From: Astropecten irregularis
Taxonomy: Eukaryota; Echinodermata; Asteroidea; Paxillosida; Astropectinidae
NCBI GenBank assembly: GCA_963971285.1
Contig: OZ020259.1
Coordinates: 7,316,001 to 7,380,000 of the forward strand
DNA: 64,000 nt
Reading direction: 5' to 3'
The notes beneath the pieces were generated by a model. It was not told where the DNA came from. It did no database searches and was given only the letters and a program-made list of their open reading frames with translations. Shown piece by piece: positions 7,691 through 15,500 of this stretch. Positions within the stretch are counted from its first letter, which is position 1; each line of letters starts with the position of its first letter. Position numbers and translations under genes: made by a program.

Positions 7691-7702
7691 TTACTATATA
7701 AG
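7691..7702 (-). promoter_or_regulatory. TATATA-type promoter box
   Basis: On the minus strand CTTATATAGTAA, two bases before the ATG at 7688. Confidence 0.6.
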
Positions 7703-7717
7703 TTTTTAAAATTTAAA

Positions 7718-7828
7718 TTAGTTTCCCTTTTTTAAAGATTGATAAAAGGGGAAGCCAATGGTGACTGCTGCTATTAAAACGCAAATATAAACTGCGGCGG
7801 CAATATCATTTACGGTTGTTTCATCCAT
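7718..7828 (-). CDS. 36-residue single-span membrane protein
   Basis: A short frame of 36 codons plus TAA. It starts MDETTVNDIAAAVY and has one strongly hydrophobic helix (about residues 10-28) and a basic tail SLKKGN, so an N-out/C-in topology is likely. Its ATG follows a TTTATATATTAA box by two bases, as for the larger neighbours, and this promoter is the main reason to call it a gene. It fills the otherwise empty gap between the 84- and 135-residue genes. Function unknown. Confidence 0.65.
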   Translation of the reverse strand: MDETTVNDIAAAVYICVLIAAVTIGFPFYQSLKKGN

Positions 7829-7830
7829 TT

Positions 7831-7842
7831 TTAATATATAAA
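7831..7842 (-). promoter_or_regulatory. TATATA-type promoter box
   Basis: On the minus strand TTTATATATTAA, upstream of the 36-residue gene. Confidence 0.58.
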
Positions 7843-7855
7843 CATTAAAAAAAAA

Positions 7856-8263
7856 TCAATCCATTAAAAGTTCTTCGGGTTGACTCTGTGGTAGACTTGG
7901 TTTTGTTATTTGAATAGGTTTAGAGTTTTCTGGTGATTTGTTTAATGATTTATACAATAACAAACCTATACCGCCTACTAAAATTAAACCGCCAACATAA
8001 AGTAATCTCGAATCAGGGATATTTTGTATAATCTCCGACTCTGTCTCTTCTGTTTTCATTTTAGCTAATTGCTCTTTCATTTTTTTATTATGTTCTGCCA
8101 GGCGTTTACCTTGTTCAACGCGTTTAGCGTTTTTAGGTTTTACGGTTTGTTTTTTAGTTACTTGGGTCACTGGGGTTGTTGGTATCGGTGTTGGTGCTGC
8201 TGGTGCTGTTGTTGAGGGTGCTGTTGGTAAAGCTTGCTCCTTCTCCTGATGCATAGTTGTCAT
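7856..8263 (-). CDS. single-span membrane protein (135 aa)
   Basis: 135 residues. A threonine/alanine/proline-rich N-terminus (about 10-35) is followed by a very basic helix (KPKNAKRVEQGKRLAEHNKK, about 42-61). There is one membrane helix (LLYVGGLILVGGIGLLLYKS, about 86-105) and a polar C-terminal tail. The RV..GKRLAEHN pattern recurs in related elements as I recall them. The basic helix could contact DNA on the inner face of a membrane or capsid. Its N-terminal coding part overlaps the 3' part of the upstream minus-strand frame by 110 bases. Its own promoter box at 8273-8284 supports this start. Confidence 0.68.
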   Translation of the reverse strand: MTTMHQEKEQALPTAPSTTAPAAPTPIPTTPVTQVTKKQTVKPKNAKRVEQGKRLAEHNKKMKEQLAKMKTEETESEIIQNIPDSRLLYVGGLILVGGIGLLLYKSLNKSPENSKPIQITKPSLPQSQPEELLMD

Positions 8264-8768
8264 TTGAATTATTTATTATATAAGTATTTTTATTTGTTGT
8301 GGATTTGTTAAAGTTTAAATGTTTTGTGGTAATAAGTGTTGCTATCAAAGGTGATAGATAGACACCATATTTGTAACAAACCTCACTAAGTGCATAAGCT
8401 AAGCTATTACTAATGATAGGATCGTTATTTAAATCATTGGTTAAATTTTCCTCAGAATTTAAGCTAATTCTAATTCCTAAAATATCAGCCGGAGTTGCTA
8501 AACCTATAGCTCGTGCATACAAACTCAAAATTGAGTTACCCACTGTAGCTACCACTTCTTTACCGAATTTAACTTGATACCGGTTAAATAATTTTTCTTG
8601 ATCTGCAGGTGTTAGTGCTTCTATGTCTTTGATGGTGTATTCTTTGCCTAAATATTTTTTTGAATCACCTGCTGCAACTATGCCACAAAGTCGATCTTTA
8701 TAACTACTGTCGTTTGTTGTTGAAGGTGTATTTACATCGCTATTTATAATTGTTGTCAAGTCGTTCAT
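8154..8768 (-). CDS. Polinton protein of unknown function (about 204 aa)
   Basis: I choose the ATG at 8768 (MNDLTTIINSD) rather than the in-frame ATG at 8879. A GTTATATAGTA box sits directly before 8768, and the extra 37 residues would be read from the start of the 128-bp repeat array. The first 155 residues contain KYLGKEYTIKDIEAL, EKLFNRYQVKFGKEVV and YKYGVYLSPLIATLITTKHL. This helical protein type is, in my memory, conserved beside capsid genes in invertebrate Polintons. The last 50 residues are low-complexity Asn/Ser/Thr read in a second frame over the start of the 135-residue gene, so the original stop may have been lost by a small frameshift. Confidence 0.65.
   Translation of the reverse strand: MNDLTTIINSDVNTPSTTNDSSYKDRLCGIVAAGDSKKYLGKEYTIKDIEALTPADQEKLFNRYQVKFGKEVVATVGNSILSLYARAIGLATPADILGIRISLNSEENLTNDLNNDPIISNSLAYALSEVCYKYGVYLSPLIATLITTKHLNFNKSTTNKNTYIINNSNDNYASGEGASFTNSTLNNSTSSTNTDTNNPSDPSN
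8273..8284 (-). promoter_or_regulatory. TATATA-type promoter box
   Basis: On the minus strand CTTATATAATAA, 9 bases before the ATG at 8263. It lies inside the 3' part of the upstream frame. Confidence 0.57.
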
Positions 8769-8770
8769 TT

Positions 8771-8781
8771 TACTATATAAC
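8771..8781 (-). promoter_or_regulatory. TATATA-type promoter box that decides the start
   Basis: On the minus strand GTTATATAGTA, two bases before the ATG at 8768. It argues that the longer frame from 8879 is not the real gene. Confidence 0.58.
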
Positions 8782-8840
8782 AACTTATAAATTTTGTTAA
8801 AGCAAAATATATTATAACATAAGTAGCTTAAGTTTAAAGC

Positions 8841-9224
8841 GATAACAAACTTAATAATAACATCAACGTATTGTAGCATTGGTGTTTTTTATTTATAACA
8901 AAATTAAAAATTGCTATAAATAACTTGATAGGTAGTTATTAGCAATTTTTTAACAAAATACAACAAATGATAACAAACTTAATAATAACATCAACGTATT
9001 GTAGCATTGGTGTTTTTTATTTATAACAAAATTAAAAATTGCTATAAATAACTTGATAGGTAGTTATTAGCAAATTTTTAACAAAATACAACAAATGATA
9101 ACAAACTTAATAATAACATCAACGTATTGTAGCATTGGTGTTTTTTATTTATAACAAAATAAAAAATTGCTATAAATAACTTGATAGGTAGTTATTAGCA
9201 AATTTTTAACAAAATACAACAAAT
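8841..9224. repeat. three tandem 128-bp repeats in the Polinton
   Basis: Units start with GATAACAAACTTAATAATAA at 8841, 8969 and 9097, and a fourth begins and stops at 9225. Copies differ at only a few bases. Each unit carries an imperfect palindrome, ATTGCTATAAATAACT facing AGTTATTAGCAA, with a 7-base spacer. This is the only sizeable non-coding array inside the packed gene block and lies just after the ATPase gene. It could be an origin-like, enhancer or packaging element, or a plain recent amplification. Confidence 0.93.
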
Positions 9225-9243
9225 GATAACAAAAATTACGTTG

Positions 9244-9849
9244 TTAATCAAAAACTTGATATGAAACTGGAGGTTCTGTGTTAATAACCAATTTACTATA
9301 TTTTTTATCGCACAAATGTTTTTTAATTACGTCTCTTTTTTGATCACACACAACATCATTTTCATCTAATGCAATATCAAAACTCGTTTTATCTTTTGTA
9401 TAAAACATCGCAACCCAACTTGTATTCTCACGATAGTCTTTTAAAACCGAATTATACTTTTGTGTTAATAACCAACAGCTATGGTTATAATGCCTCCCAG
9501 AGAAAGCGATTTTGCTCAACGCACATGTTTTTTTTCGATATTTTATTTCCTGCTGACTCGAACAATCATCTATGATAAATAACGTTTTTATTCCATCTAA
9601 AATATTTTGATACAAATCTAGGGCTTCATTTAAAGTTATTTTTTCAAAGTCTAAATCACACAAATATACATTTTCATCCATTGATATCCAAAGCCTCGAT
9701 AAATAAGTTTTATTTTTAAATAAGGTCGGGCAAATGACCACGATCGATTCAAATTTACCACGATATTCGGTTTCCAATAAATCTAAAATCCATTTAGTCT
9801 TCCCCGAGTTTGTTTTTCCTACAATTAAAGCACAATGACAAGATTCCAT
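9244..9849 (-). CDS. A32-like genome-packaging ATPase
   Basis: 201 residues, the usual size for Polinton ATPases. Walker A is GKTNSGKT (about residues 11-18), Walker B is KTLFIIDDCSS (about 88-98), and a downstream LLTQKY (about 126-131) matches the conserved glutamine-bearing sensor region of FtsK/HerA-type A32 ATPases. These enzymes pump DNA into the capsid. The gene follows the capsid gene on the same strand and overlaps its 3' end by 56 bases. The A/T-rich leader TTATTAAAATAA lies just before the ATG. No break is visible. Confidence 0.9.
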   Translation of the reverse strand: MESCHCALIVGKTNSGKTKWILDLLETEYRGKFESIVVICPTLFKNKTYLSRLWISMDENVYLCDLDFEKITLNEALDLYQNILDGIKTLFIIDDCSSQQEIKYRKKTCALSKIAFSGRHYNHSCWLLTQKYNSVLKDYRENTSWVAMFYTKDKTSFDIALDENDVVCDQKRDVIKKHLCDKKYSKLVINTEPPVSYQVFD

Positions 9850-11128
9850 TTATTTTAATAAGCTTTAAAAAAACTAAATTCTTAAAATTTCCATCATCAA
9901 TGGTTAATACCGCATCCATAACCAAAAATACAAACATCGTTAAATCCCCCGCTGTTTCAGCCTCTCGAGTCATCTGAATCTGAATTCCTCCTCCGTCGTT
10001 TAAACGTCTTCCACTTCCGTGGGCACTATTATCATCAGTTGAGCGAAAATCTAGCCACAGACCATATTTATCTTTATAGTAGTCAGCCATTTCTAGGCCC
10101 ACTAAATTTAAATCTTTTACAATCGATTGACCATTTTCGGTATCGCTATCACCAAAAAATTTATTAACTTCTTGCCAGTGCTGATACTCAAACATACCTT
10201 GCGAGAAAAGTTGATTGGGTTTTCCTTCAACCGTAATGCTGGTTTTGCTAATGTGGGGGTTGTAAAATCTTTGAGGGTTTTTTACCGTTGGATCTCTAAA
10301 TAAGATTAAAACGCCTTTGAGACTTTTAATCGGTTGATTAATCATAACATTCCATAAGGTATCCGATTTGTTGATCGATCTTGTTTCTAAATTATGTATA
10401 TGATCAAAAAGATAGTATTTTATTCGTTTGTTTTTTAGTTCTTGTGCTAAATCTCGGCTAGTGACGACTTCGTATTCAAGCGTTAAATCTGAAATTGAAT
10501 ATTGGGCACTTGTATCCGAGCTATTAACGACTTTATCGTGATCGTTAAATGTTAATTCATACGTCAGGGGCTGCTTTAGACTGCTAGGATAAAAAGGATG
10601 ATGTGCTGTTAAAAGCTCAATATCTAAAGGAATACAATATCGATTACCAAACGCGTCGGCGATAGCTTTATCTTTTCCGCTATTATTTTCAGCATTAGCA
10701 TCTGCCGCGCCTAATCTTAATTTTGTGACGTTTTCTTTTTCAAGGCCTACATAAGCCATATTTCGTGTAATATAGGGATGCAGCCAGTTATCTTTAAAAT
10801 TGTGAAAGACATCCGCATCGCGATAACTCACGATTGTGTTACCTTGAATCCTAACATTGATTTCGCGTATTAAGTTACGACATAAGTTGTTAAACACCGT
10901 TCGATTACCATCTGACCCTCCCTCTAACTCGAGTTTAAAAGCGAGTTTAGAAGTACCGGGTACGATAACATCGTCGGGTCCTAATTGCGGAAACTTAACG
11001 ATGAGTTTTTGACCAGCCGCAATTGTGCTTGGATTATGAGTGATTGACACTTCTCCTCGTTCGCCTTTAATGGCTTTAGGGATTTTAAGACGCCTCATTG
11101 GGTTTAGTTTTTTACCGTAATAATTCAT
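9794..11128 (-). CDS. double-jelly-roll major capsid protein
   Basis: 444 residues, of which about 425 look native. The protein is strand-rich. Features include an N-terminal basic segment (MRRLKIPKAIKGERG), LCRNLIREINVRIQGNTIV (about 80-98, typical of the first jelly roll), LLTAHHPFYPSSLKQPLTYELTF (residues about 170-192) and a C-terminal TMFVFLVMDAVLTIDDGNFKN. The order, length, and position beside the packaging ATPase match Polinton major capsid proteins, which form the pseudo-hexagonal shell. The final 18 residues run into the ATPase gene in another frame and look like read-through past a lost stop. Divergent from the 140-residue gene. Confidence 0.83.
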   Translation of the reverse strand: MNYYGKKLNPMRRLKIPKAIKGERGEVSITHNPSTIAAGQKLIVKFPQLGPDDVIVPGTSKLAFKLELEGGSDGNRTVFNNLCRNLIREINVRIQGNTIVSYRDADVFHNFKDNWLHPYITRNMAYVGLEKENVTKLRLGAADANAENNSGKDKAIADAFGNRYCIPLDIELLTAHHPFYPSSLKQPLTYELTFNDHDKVVNSSDTSAQYSISDLTLEYEVVTSRDLAQELKNKRIKYYLFDHIHNLETRSINKSDTLWNVMINQPIKSLKGVLILFRDPTVKNPQRFYNPHISKTSITVEGKPNQLFSQGMFEYQHWQEVNKFFGDSDTENGQSIVKDLNLVGLEMADYYKDKYGLWLDFRSTDDNSAHGSGRRLNDGGGIQIQMTREAETAGDLTMFVFLVMDAVLTIDDGNFKNLVFLKLIKINGILSLCFNCRKNKLGED

Positions 11129-11185
11129 AGTTCAAAATAGTGTGTTTTTAATATATAAGGTTTTTAAATTAGTATAAATAAAAAG
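11129..11185. promoter_or_regulatory. 57-base divergent promoter of capsid and 140-aa genes
   Basis: It contains CTTATATATTAAAA on the minus strand (11146-11159) for the capsid gene and TTAGTATAAATAAAAAG on the plus strand directly before the ATG at 11186. Both are close to the element's recurrent box. Confidence 0.65.
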
Positions 11186-11608
11186 ATGGCAGGAATAGCA
11201 ATGATGGTTGGCGGGGCAGTAGTAAATGCGTTAGCGTTTACCGGTAGTAACTTTTTATTTAGCAGTTTATCAAAACAACAAATTGACAAAGAACGAAAAA
11301 GACACGACTTAGCATTAGAAAAATTAGCGCAAGCCAAAGAAGATTGGGAACAACAACGCGTTAAATATCTCGATTATTTGAATAAACGTATGGTACAACA
11401 AAAATTATCAGAAAGAACGTTTAGTAACGTAAACGAAGCGCTTAGAGTGTACAGCGAAATAACGGGTGAAAATTACGATTTAGAATTACCACCTAAACCA
11501 AAACTTAGTGACTTTTATACTCCGAGTGATGATCAACAAATTAGAGAACTCGTGTGGGTATTAGGTGGTACAGCCGCAGTGGGATTCTTCATTTATAGAT
11601 ATGTATAA
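11186..11608 (+). CDS. Polinton protein with hydrophobic ends (140 aa)
   Basis: 140 residues. The N-terminus is hydrophobic and glycine-rich (AMMVGGAVVNALAFTGSNFLF), the middle is a charged coiled-coil-like helix (KERKRHDLALEKLAQAKEDW), and there is a KPKLSDFYTPSDDQQ segment. The C-terminus is a short membrane helix (WVLGGTAAVGFFIYRYV). The outline is, as I recall, conserved in invertebrate Polintons just upstream of the integrase gene. Function unknown; probably a membrane-associated virion component. Its stop (11606-11608) is 7 bases before the integrase ATG at 11616, and a 159-codon frame overlapping it is the integrase itself. Confidence 0.75.
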   Translation: MAGIAMMVGGAVVNALAFTGSNFLFSSLSKQQIDKERKRHDLALEKLAQAKEDWEQQRVKYLDYLNKRMVQQKLSERTFSNVNEALRVYSEITGENYDLELPPKPKLSDFYTPSDDQQIRELVWVLGGTAAVGFFIYRYV

Positions 11609-11615
11609 AATAAAA

Positions 11616-12526
11616 ATGAGCGAGTTAAATAAAAAACAAAGAGAACAGCTTTCAGGTTTGTTTTACAGTCCTAAAGGTTATTGGAAAGGTGAGGGTGCTG
11701 TCACGCAATTGCATAAAAAAACGGGGGTTGATAAACAAAAAGTTAGATCTTGGTTAAAAAAACAAGCCGTTTGGCAAATTTATTTACCACCTCCCTCATA
11801 TGTACCCAGGCCGACGGCAATGTCGAGTGATTGGTTAGAACCAAATTACGTACATCAGTTAGATGTATTATACTTACCCTGGGATCTAGTTAAACAAAAA
11901 ACGTTTAAATACGCGTTGACGGTCATAGACGTGGCGAGTCGGTATAAAGAGGCTGAACCCATAACTTCCAAAGTTGCCGGTCAAGTAAAAGACGCGATTA
12001 TTAAAATTTACAAGCGTTCGTCGAAAGATTTAACCGAACCTTAGCCGAAAGATTATTCGGTCATCAATACGTGCAAGAAATGCTTGATCCGCAGGCGAGA
12101 AACGTCGAATGGGTGGTGAGGTTGCCCCAGGTTATAAAATCCCTCAATGAAAAAACAACACGATTGATTCGAGATTCAAAAGATAAAGAAATCACTCCTA
12201 CGCAAGCGATCAAGTTAAAACGGGTTAAACAATTACCCTCATCACCACAAAAAACAAACGTTAGTGATCTTCCGACTAATGTTTTAGTTCGTTATTTATA
12301 TCAACCGGGGGAACAAGAAGGAGGTACGGTGAGGAGGGCTACCGATCCCATATGGAGCGTTAACATGTATCAAATTGAAAAAAGAACGAGTCAATTTAAA
12401 ATCATGAGTGGTAAAAAAGTTACTACAGGTCCTACGCTTTATTACTTAAAAGACGGACCCAAACGATCGTTTGTGAAAGAAGAACTTCAAATCGTTCCGA
12501 ATGACACCGAATTGCCAGAATCTTGA
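11616..12526 (+). pseudogene. rve-type integrase with internal deletion
   Basis: The start MSELNKKQREQLSGLFYSPK leads into the Polinton-type N-terminal region (GYWKGEGAVTQLHKKTGV) and the first part of the catalytic core. The first catalytic Asp is in VHQLDVLYLPWD, followed by ALTVIDVASRYKEAEPI. At about 12014-12017 the frame jumps. The sequence goes from the IIKIYKR segment directly to the segment around the catalytic Glu (FVERFNRTLAERLF), now one frame over, and a TAG at 12042-12044 ends the first frame. The part with the second catalytic Asp is missing, roughly 100-150 bases by family comparison. The C-terminal domain (VRYLYQPGEQEGG...DPIWSVNMY...LYYLKDGPKRSFVKEELQ) is intact. This copy cannot make active integrase. 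Confidence 0.88.
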
Positions 12527-15500
12527 TATTTAATTTTTTTATTGCCAAATGCTAAAGTATTGATTCCATCGGATAAAATATATCTTTTTCCATCATAAGG
12601 ACTCAATGAAGTTTTGGTTTTCACTTGCGTATAAATTTGATGTTTGTTAGATTGAATTATATTCATTTGATGTTCTTGAGATTTTTTATTTTTTAAACAA
12701 TTATAAAATTTTTTAAAGTTAATATTTTTTTCAGTCACGGTTTTTGTTATACCTTTAATTTTTTTAACCTCTTTATCATCTTGTATTAAGATCACATACA
12801 TTTTTTATCTTAAACAAATGGCTTGTTTTACTACTTGGCCACCATATTCATCTTTCATTTTTCCAATTACTTTTTTGTTTTTAGGGTCAAATAAAGGGTG
12901 AGTGGGTGAATAATTAGATAGATCGTAAAGTTCTGAGTCTCGTTTAATATCCTCGTAAACATCGTCGGTTTTAACGATCAATAATAAACTATCGGTATCG
13001 GTATACATGAGATTTATGTTATCGTTATATTTTTTCTTTAAGTGATTGTAATAAAAGTCGTACATAAAAGATTTGCTTAAATCTAATATACTCACTCCAC
13101 AATAGATGGGTTTATTTAAATACGTTTTTTCTTTATACCTTTCGAAGAAACCTATATTAGAATCTGTAAATTTTGTCGATGTTTTATAATTAGGTTTGGA
13201 TGCTAGTTTTAATACTTTTTTTACCGATAAATCGCTATCATCGTCTATAACAATATTTCCATCTATTCTATTTCGTACATTTTCCATTGTTTTACCAAAA
13301 ACTGAATTGTTCATGAGTTTAAAAAAATATTTTTCAAAATCTGATTTAGCCGTTTTTCTGAGTTGTGTATTTTTATCAATGTAAGACCGCATCCAAGGTT
13401 TTTGCTTAAATCGTAAAACACAATGTACGCGCGTGAGTTTTAATCCTAGTTGTAAATACAGTTTTAACGTTTTATAATGAATGACATATTTTTTACGAGG
13501 TCCTAAATGAGCGATGAGTCTGTCATCTCGCGAGGCTTTTTCTCCGTGAGATAACAATTCTTTTTGATAAGGGCTCAACCGTTCAGCCGATACGGTTATG
13601 TTCTCTGGGGCTAAGGGTAAGTCGTTGTGTAAGTCGTGAAGCTCTTTATGATAGTCTAGATCTACTTCCAACGTAAATCCGTGGTTGTTGTCATCGGCTA
13701 AACCTAAAATATGATCGGTTGTAAAGTTAGCGACTTGGTAATCGGTTAACCATTTAAAATCACCGTAGGGTAAAAATTGACTCATTGCCCAACCGTATAA
13801 ATTGTTCGCATCTAAATAAAGTAAATAAGAAGATTCTTTCTCGGGGTCGTAATCTTTTAAATATTTATTGTTGGCTTTGTGATGTCTACAACTTCCGACG
13901 CTAGAATAACCACCTCTTTTACCTTTTTCAAAAAATAAATATTGTTCGATATCGGTTAAAAGTTCTAATTCTATTTTAGAATGCAGCAACAAAGCATCCC
14001 AAGACAACCCCGGTGCCGTGAGATATTTCGCTGGATCTAAACGATATGTTTTCTTACAAGTGGTTCTAAAGTTTTGAAACACATCGGCGAGTTATAACGT
14101 ATCCGTGGTCACGTATAAGTCGTGATAATCACCTAGAGTTTTACAGTTGAAAGTTTTCCAAACCAACTCCGCGTGAGTATATTCTTCTCGCGTAATACCT
14201 TTGAGTTTTATCTTACTATAAAACTTTTCAATGGGTGGTAATTGAGTTTCTTTAAATCTATCAAAGGAATCCATATATTCGTACGGATAACACCCCTTTT
14301 TTAATAAAAGATCAACATCATCCGTATTATAATCTTTAAAATGTTTTCTAAATAAATTAAATGCGTCTTTAGGGCAAGCAGCGACTAATTTTTCTAAGGA
14401 AGAGTTCATAAAATTTAACGAATCTATAAAACGGAGTTGACCTATACTAATACTTATGTATTTTTCCGAGTTTTGAGGAATACAAAATATATTATCGAAT
14501 ACGTTTTTTTCCTTTTGATAATAATTTAATATACTTAAAACCTCTTTTAGTTTATCGATTTTAACATTTATTTTTTCATCGAGTATTTTTAGTTTTTGAT
14601 TAATTAGTTTTATTTTTTCTCTCTTACAACGTTCGCTTTTGATTGCTTTTTGGTTAATTTTTATATTAAGTTTCTTATCGAATGTAATCCCGTATTTTTC
14701 TTCAAACGTTTTTATTTTTGAATTATCGCCTTTTCTTATATTTCTACGAAACTCGTTAAAAATTTCACGTTTTTCTTTTATGTATCTAATTTTTTTGCGG
14801 AGTTTTATTTCTTGCGTTTCAAGTTTTTCTTTATACGTTTCAAGTTTTTCTATACGCGTTTTGATTTTTTCTATACGCGTTTTGCGTTTTTTTATTTTAT
14901 TATTTAACGTTTCGACACAAGCGCTTACCCCCTGCATGATCAAATGACCGTCGTAATTTTTAAAATTGTGAAAAATAACCGGTATTTGTGTTCGATTTGT
15001 TATTTTAAGTTTTAGGTTACAATGTGCATGTGCAACTCCTCTAAATTTACCCGTGATGTGGCAGTGATCTCTAACTTTTCTAAATTTATTAATTTTTTTA
15101 CCGCATTCTAAACACAAAAAATCTGTATAACCTTTACTGTTCGTGACCGCGTTTTCTTCTTTTTCGGATTTGGTTTTGGGTTCACGAGGTATCTCACAAT
15201 TACAATATAAAACGCTAGTTTGATATATTTCCTTTTCACAAATCCAACACTCGTTACTCGTCATTAATGATTCATCAATCTCTTCGATCGGTATAGGATT
15301 ATTAAATATTTGTTTAATTTTACGTTGTTCTTTTAACAATGAATTAATTAAATGCTCGCTAGCGTTACACCCTCTATAGGTTTTTTGCTTCATTAGTTTT
15401 CCATCAAATCTTACCACAACATAAGAATAACCGCTGGGTTTATGAACGCTCAACTTTTGAGTTTTTTTCATCTTTTCTACATTGTATTTTTCTAAAATAC

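Noticed and set aside
8769-8879. Upstream ATG at 8879 for the structural gene
   Set aside because: The added residues come from the 128-bp repeat unit, and the promoter box lies directly before the ATG at 8768.
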